A model generated the notes under the pieces. That model did not search any database. It saw only the letters and a program-made list of their open reading frames with translations, and was not told the origin of the DNA. The translations under genes were made by a program, and so were the position numbers. Positions 6,304 through 9,809 of a stretch of 9,809 nt of DNA are shown piece after piece; position 1 is the first letter of the stretch, and every line of letters starts with the position of its first letter. The stretch comes from JANWHZ01 sp964527385 (GTDB taxonomy: Bacteria > Patescibacteriota > Saccharimonadia > Saccharimonadales > UBA4665), in NCBI GenBank assembly GCA_964527385.1, contig CAZGPZ010000039.1, forward strand, positions 1 to 9,809, read 5' to 3'.

Positions 6304-6333
6304 CCGTCATTCCCAACCCGATTAGAAATCCAG
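6304..6333. repeat. 30-bp dispersed palindrome, decaying copy
   Basis: It matches the copy at 5597-5626 in 26 of 30 positions in the same orientation. Two of the eight stem pairs are broken (C.A mismatches), so it looks like an older copy losing its hairpin. The 150-base gap 6229-6378 contains this element and the promoter at 6235-6243, and nothing else that I can identify. Confidence 0.7.
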
Positions 6334-6378
6334 ATAAGTAACCATGGCAATATAAACGAAAAACGCGTCCAGCCAGGA

Positions 6379-6609
6379 TTACGCCGTCTCAAGCCGGGTA
6401 ATGTGATGCTCGTGGTCTGCCACTTTGTTGCTCAGATCAGTAACAGCTGCCTTGACAACTTTCATATCTTGTTTTAGCTCGGCAACGTCTTCTTTTAGAT
6501 CCGCGATATCGTCTTTCATAGTCGGGAGGTCCGCCACGTATTCAAGAATCGCTTTATTCTGGTCGCGCATCTCCTCAAGCAGAATATTCGTGTAATTGTC
6601 GTCAGCCAT
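6379..6609 (-). CDS. Small coiled-coil protein
   Basis: This 76-aa acidic protein lacks a signal peptide. After a short N-terminus (MADDNYTNILLEEMRDQNKA), residues 30-75 show heptads with Leu, Ile or Val at a/d positions, as in DIADLKEDVAELKQDM, then VVKAAVTDLSNKV and a HEHHITRLE ending. Short proteins with this make-up are frequent in Saccharibacteria and in phages, usually annotated only as coiled-coil or hypothetical; an oligomeric scaffold or partner-binding role is inference. TGCTAAACT ends 6 bases before the ATG and no Shine-Dalgarno sequence is seen, matching the arrangement of the 146-aa gene. Stop is TAA. It is flanked by palindromes on both sides and is probably transcribed alone. 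Confidence 0.82.
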   Translation of the reverse strand: MADDNYTNILLEEMRDQNKAILEYVADLPTMKDDIADLKEDVAELKQDMKVVKAAVTDLSNKVADHEHHITRLETA

Positions 6610-6615
6610 GTATTC

Positions 6616-6624
6616 AGTTTAGCA
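6616..6624 (-). promoter_or_regulatory. Extended -10 promoter of a probably leaderless mRNA
   Basis: TGCTAAACT on the minus strand (TGn plus TAAACT, 4 of 6) ends exactly 6 bases before the ATG at 6609. The spacing and the TGn are the same as upstream of the 146-aa gene. No convincing -35 is present. Confidence 0.4.
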
Positions 6625-6689
6625 CTGCGCGGCAACCGCTGCCCGATTATTCATGTTGCGTTAAGGTGCTGGGGTTAGCGGCGATGCAA

Positions 6690-6719
6690 CTGTCGTTCCG
6701 GGCCTGACCCGGAATCTAG
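6690..6719. repeat. 30-bp dispersed palindrome, GC-rich intact copy
   Basis: TTCCGGG (6696-6702) and CCCGGAA (6708-6714) pair perfectly around CCTGA. Relative to the copy at 5597-5626, three stem pairs are changed on both sides. It lies in the gap 6610-6789 together with the inverted copy at 6757-6783 and a small CGCC-GAA-GGCG hairpin between them. Confidence 0.75.
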
Positions 6720-6756
6720 TGCCGTAACGCAGCGCCGAAGGCGATTCCTCTTTTGG

Positions 6757-6783
6757 CTGGACTTCCGTTTTCACGGGATGACG
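6757..6783. repeat. Dispersed palindrome, shortened inverted copy
   Basis: CTGGACTTCCGT...ACGGGATGACG keeps both ends of the family in the orientation opposite to the copy at 6690. The stem is TTCCGT/ACGGGA (one T.G) around a four-base loop. It starts 6 bases after the stop of the large secreted protein gene, so its transcript would end in this hairpin; no T-run follows. Confidence 0.6.
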
Positions 6784-6789
6784 AGGCCT

Positions 6790-9483
6790 CTAGTTGATGG
6801 AAATGCTGGACCCGTTCTCGTCGTATTCGCTGGCGTGGTAAGCCGGCGCGTCGGCGTTCGGGTTCTGACCGGGGTTCCATATACTGACCGTGACCAAGTC
6901 CTGGCTACTGCTGTTGGCGCCGAGCGTAACATCTATGCGCATGACAACCCCTATCGTCGTCGACATGACGCCATTGACATAGGTCACCAAGTTGCCGTGG
7001 AGCATGAGGCTGGCATGAGTATTGTCCGGGATGATGATCCAGTCAACCGTGGTGTTGTTGACGTCGAATTCGTCTTTGTTGTTCTTCACGATGTACTGGA
7101 CTTCCGTCTTGGTGTTTGACGTCTGGGGACCACCAAAGGCGACGACCAGATCCGTAGGATTGTGCACCGCAGTATCTTCGGCGATAGGCAAAACGTCGCC
7201 GCTAGTTGGCAGCAGCTTGGCGTGCCCCGAGATAGCGCCAGCAGCGGAGACAACCAGCACGTCGGTCGCTGCTACACTGGTGTTGCCAGCGTTATCCTGG
7301 GCATAGGCTTCAATGTTGTAAGTACCACTGGCAAGGCTGGCGCCGAATGTTGTCCGCCAGGTGGCAGAGGCAGCGTCGTATGCCATAGCCTGTGGCGCTC
7401 CCCCGTTGACCGTGTAATACACGCTCGCGACACCCGACAAATTATCGGTTGCGCTGACGCCCATGGTCGTATCGCTGCCCTGCTGTACTGGGTTGGCCGT
7501 CCAGGTTAGGCTACCAAGCGTTGGGGCAGTCGCGTCGATGTTGACTTGGGTTAGGACGCTGCTGGTGTTGCCGGCGTTGTCAACCGCCGTACCGGATAGG
7601 GTGTACATGCCATCAGTGGATTCTGTTTGGGGATTGGCGCACAGGGTGATGCCGCTCAAACCGTCGCTGCAGGCATAGCTGACCGTGGTGGGGCTATTGA
7701 ACCAGCCGTTGGCGTTGGGTTGCTGGCTCAGTGCGGCCGTAATGATCGGCGCGGTTTTGTCCACGTTGATGCTAGCGGTAACTGTGGCTGAGTTCCCGGC
7801 GTTATCCGTGGCAGTGCCGATGACCGTTTGGCCGGTTCCTTCCGTGGAGACGGCTACCGGACTTGGGCATGTGGCGACACCAGACAGGGCATCGCTACAG
7901 GTAAATGTTACTGTTACGTCGCTATTGTCCCAACCGGTGCCATTCGGCGTAGGCGAGACGGTGTAGTCAATGGTTGGAGCTGTCTTGTCCAATTTCACTT
8001 CCAGGCTGCCGGTGGCACAGTTGCCTGTCGGGTCGCAGCTTTGGTCGCTAGTATAGGTGATATCCCCTTCGGTGCTGACGGGAGTTGGCGCTGGTTGCGT
8101 GGGCGCGCCACTGCTTGGGTCTGGGTCGGTCGATGCCCAGTCGATAGAAGTGTCCTGGTTATGCCAGCCATCTGAAGCCGTTCCTTCTGCAACGCCCGTT
8201 ACATTTGGAGCCGTGCGGTCAACGACAACATCCACGCTATTGCTCGGTGCGCTTTCGCCACTGCTGTTCACAGCAGTCACGTAGTATGTGTCCGTGCCTT
8301 CGGGAGCAGTGCTATCCGTGTAGGTCGTATCTACCGTAGAATCTATCTTCGTGCCGTTACGGTAGACGTTGTAGGAGCTAGCACCGGACGAAGCAGACCA
8401 CGAGAGGATGGGGGTTTGAACTGGTGAGGGGGCAGTGAGGCTGGTGGGAGCAACTGATACGGACGAAGGTAAGAAGGTGCCGATCTTATTGGCATAAAAT
8501 TCGGTTAACCATAATGCACCATTTGAGCCTGTCACGATTCCCATAGGACCAGAAGGGGCGTCGAGATATGCTGTCGTCGTTGGCGCAGCAAAATCAGATA
8601 TGCGCCCATCTGTCGTAATATTACCGACCTTGTTCGATCCATTCTCGGTGAACCATATTGTTCCGTCAGAACCCTGAGCAATACCCTCGGTTGCCGAGCC
8701 AGGAGTAGGTATACTATATTCACTCACGATACCATCTGTGGTTATCCTCCCAATTTTATTGCCAACCTCCTCAGTGAACCAGAGCGCACCATCTGGGCCA
8801 GCAATTATACCCTCCGGGCGCGAATTAGGCGTGGGCACAGCATAAGTTGAGATTACCCCCATCGGGGAGATACGACCTATCCTATTTCCAGAAGACTCAG
8901 TGAACCAGAGCGCACCATCTGGGCCTTTTGTGATTGCATATGGAAGTGAGTTTGCCTGTGGAACTATATACTGTGTAATTGTTCCTGACGTCGTTAATCT
9001 GGCAACCTTGTTAAGGCTTTGCTCAGTGAACCAGAGCGCACCATCTGGGCCAGCAACGACACTCTGCAACGAACTGCTCGCATCTGGAATGTCATATTCA
9101 CTTATCGTGCCAGATGTATCTATACGACCAATTTTCTTCGCACCATATTCAACAAACCAGACTGCACCATCTGGACCAGATGTTATGCCCTCTGGATATG
9201 CATTTGCCGTCGGCAATTGAAACTTACTAAGACTACCGTCTATAGCAATCCTACCTATCGCGTTGTCACCAAGCTCCGTAAACCATAAATCACCATCGCT
9301 TCCTGCGGTTATCCCATTGGGATACGCATTATTCGGACCGAAGGGCCCGACTACTGATATCGTTAACGAATACTCTGTAATAATAGGGGAGGCATAGGCT
9401 ACGGAGGAAAGCGCTAAGGACGGCATTATTCCTAGAACTACGGATGCTAGCATGAGCCCTGCTATACGAAGTCTAGTCAACAT
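6790..9483 (-). CDS. Large secreted protein: seven-bladed Vgb-like propeller, FN3, Ig-like domains
   Basis: From the ATG at 9483 the product has 897 aa. A signal peptide (1-31, ending in VAYA) is followed by seven blades of about 42 aa (53-341) with GPDGALWFTE and N-KIGRI repeats, as in streptogramin lyase-type propellers. An FN3-like domain (about 342-421) and four Ig-like domains (422-745) follow, several starting D-K/R-TAP and ending ATDNAGN or similar, with Cys pairs. The final 150 residues (AISGHAKL to the end) resemble post-COAP-1 domains. The propeller has no histidine, while Vgb uses catalytic histidines, so antibiotic lyase activity is unlikely; binding or adhesion outside the cell is a better guess. 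There is no membrane anchor. AGGAG five bases before this ATG and the promoter upstream fix the start; a TTG at 9519 lies inside the -10 box. Confidence 0.88.
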   Translation of the reverse strand: MLTRLRIAGLMLASVVLGIMPSLALSSVAYASPIITEYSLTISVVGPFGPNNAYPNGITAGSDGDLWFTELGDNAIGRIAIDGSLSKFQLPTANAYPEGITSGPDGAVWFVEYGAKKIGRIDTSGTISEYDIPDASSSLQSVVAGPDGALWFTEQSLNKVARLTTSGTITQYIVPQANSLPYAITKGPDGALWFTESSGNRIGRISPMGVISTYAVPTPNSRPEGIIAGPDGALWFTEEVGNKIGRITTDGIVSEYSIPTPGSATEGIAQGSDGTIWFTENGSNKVGNITTDGRISDFAAPTTTAYLDAPSGPMGIVTGSNGALWLTEFYANKIGTFLPSSVSVAPTSLTAPSPVQTPILSWSASSGASSYNVYRNGTKIDSTVDTTYTDSTAPEGTDTYYVTAVNSSGESAPSNSVDVVVDRTAPNVTGVAEGTASDGWHNQDTSIDWASTDPDPSSGAPTQPAPTPVSTEGDITYTSDQSCDPTGNCATGSLEVKLDKTAPTIDYTVSPTPNGTGWDNSDVTVTFTCSDALSGVATCPSPVAVSTEGTGQTVIGTATDNAGNSATVTASINVDKTAPIITAALSQQPNANGWFNSPTTVSYACSDGLSGITLCANPQTESTDGMYTLSGTAVDNAGNTSSVLTQVNIDATAPTLGSLTWTANPVQQGSDTTMGVSATDNLSGVASVYYTVNGGAPQAMAYDAASATWRTTFGASLASGTYNIEAYAQDNAGNTSVAATDVLVVSAAGAISGHAKLLPTSGDVLPIAEDTAVHNPTDLVVAFGGPQTSNTKTEVQYIVKNNKDEFDVNNTTVDWIIIPDNTHASLMLHGNLVTYVNGVMSTTIGVVMRIDVTLGANSSSQDLVTVSIWNPGQNPNADAPAYHASEYDENGSSISIN
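8461..9327 (-). repeat. 126-bp tandem repeats encoding propeller blades
   Basis: Seven units of about 42 codons encode the blades. A 30-bp stretch, starting ctcagtgaaccagagcg and ending ctgggcc, is identical at 8770-8799, 8896-8925 and 9022-9051, exactly 126 bases apart. Outer blades have clearly diverged at the same site, pointing to recent duplication or gene conversion among the three central ones. Confidence 0.8.
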
Positions 9484-9517
9484 TTCCTCTCCTCGCCTTT
9501 TATGGTTTCTAGGGGGC

Positions 9518-9547
9518 AATATAGCCCGACAACTATGGCTGTGTCAA
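9518..9547 (-). promoter_or_regulatory. Strong sigma70-type promoter of the propeller protein gene
   Basis: On the minus strand, a perfect TTGACA (9547-9542) is followed after 18 bp by TATATT (9523-9518, 5 of 6). Transcription would begin near 9511, leaving a leader of about 28 bases with GAGGAGAGG just before the ATG at 9483. The rest of the gap 9484-9678 holds only the palindrome at 9633. Confidence 0.7.
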
Positions 9548-9632
9548 CGAATGAACATGAATTTTACATTAATTTTGCGTTCAGGCGTGGGAATATAGAA
9601 AAGTTATTGCGGCAGAAGACAAATGCGATTGA

Positions 9633-9662
9633 CTGGATCCCCGGTCAAGCCGGGGATGACGG
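9633..9662. repeat. 30-bp dispersed palindrome, best copy
   Basis: ATCCCCGG (9637-9644) and CCGGGGAT (9650-9657) pair perfectly around TCAAG, flanked by CTGG and GACGG. It lies 16 bases after the stop codon of the partial gene at the window edge and could cap its mRNA 3' end, though no T-run follows. Confidence 0.85.
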
Positions 9663-9678
9663 ACATCATGACGATCTT

Positions 9679-9809
9679 TTAGAAAGTCGAAGTGACGACA
9701 ATTGACTGATTGAAAACGTATGTGCCAGCCGGGGTCGTATTCTTGATATTAAATACGTAAGAGATATCATAACAAGTAACACCAGAGCTTTTGGCTGAGC
9801 TGGCAATAA
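9679..9809 (-). CDS. C-terminal end of a third exported beta-sandwich paralogue (partial)
   Basis: The reading frame enters from the right edge and encodes 42 residues before TAA: IASSAKSSGVTCYDISYVFN, then IKNTTPAGTYVFNQSIVVTSTF. The final part matches the ends of the two exported paralogues in this window: PAGxY, then about ten residues, a T and a terminal F (compare PAGIYSQSESLIATGSF). The frame is open from the stop to the edge, while the other two minus frames lack this similarity. It is therefore very likely the last beta strands of another member of the same surface family, with one Cys. The gene lies just upstream of the propeller protein gene on the same strand but is separated by a palindrome and a strong promoter, so the two are probably transcribed separately. 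Nothing can be said of its length. Confidence 0.7.
   Translation of the reverse strand, partial: IASSAKSSGVTCYDISYVFNIKNTTPAGTYVFNQSIVVTSTF

Noticed and set aside
8770..9051. CRISPR-like 30-bp repeats at regular spacing
   Set aside because: They are in frame within the propeller gene and encode conserved blade motifs with a 42-codon period.
6790..9483. Functional virginiamycin B lyase (antibiotic resistance)
   Set aside because: The propeller lacks any histidine and the protein is a secreted multi-domain molecule, unlike the compact cytosolic enzyme.
9484..9519. Upstream TTG start giving a 909-aa propeller protein
   Set aside because: That codon lies within the TATATT -10 box of a strong promoter, while the ATG at 9483 has AGGAG at a 5-base spacing and begins a normal signal peptide.
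4999..9662. CRISPR array
   Set aside because: The 30-bp copies are far apart, in both orientations and between genes, with no regular spacers or cas genes.

Overview
The window reads as a chromosomal stretch from a small-genome bacterium of the Patescibacteria (CPR), most probably Candidatus Saccharibacteria. This rests on protein style, not on a marker gene. It holds secreted beta-sandwich proteins with paired cysteines, a PKD-like membrane protein, a coiled-coil mini-protein and a short basic protein, all resembling proteins I associate with that lineage. No rRNA, tRNA or ribosomal protein gene is present, so the assignment is inference. Stop codons TAA, TAG and TGA all occur, which fits the standard code. 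All supported genes lie on the minus strand.

Left end (1-427): no credible gene. Bases 81-419 form a dense run of about ten perfect or near-perfect inverted repeats, starting 9 bases beyond the stop of the first gene.

Surface-protein cluster (428-4827), transcribed right to left: a 427-aa secreted protein, a 353-aa paralogue, a 328-aa protein built like the WxL-interacting proteins of Firmicutes (signal peptide, DUF916-like Ig domain, second beta domain, C-terminal membrane helix, basic tail), and a 296-aa Ig/PKD-like protein with the same kind of C-terminal anchor. A sigma70-type promoter lies upstream of the first gene and a second one upstream of the DUF916-like gene. The simplest reading is two exported subunits plus two membrane-anchored partners forming a cell-surface assembly. 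A perfect 12-bp inverted repeat sits inside the leader-peptide codons of the second gene.

Housekeeping/unknown block (5036-6609): a P-loop kinase-like protein, a 146-aa basic protein of unknown function, and a 76-aa coiled-coil protein. The last two have extended -10 motifs exactly 6 bases before the start codon and no Shine-Dalgarno sequence, suggesting leaderless mRNAs.

Right part (6790-9809): an 897-aa secreted protein with a seven-bladed Vgb/streptogramin-lyase-type propeller, one fibronectin III-like domain, four Ig-like domains and a post-COAP-1-like C-terminal region. It has a strong promoter and Shine-Dalgarno site that fix its start. At the window edge is the C-terminal end of a third member of the exported-subunit family.

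From 4999 to 9662 every gap between the non-operonic genes carries copies of a roughly 30-bp palindrome (consensus ends CTGGAT...ATGACGG). Stem differences between copies are compensatory. None is found within the surface-protein cluster.
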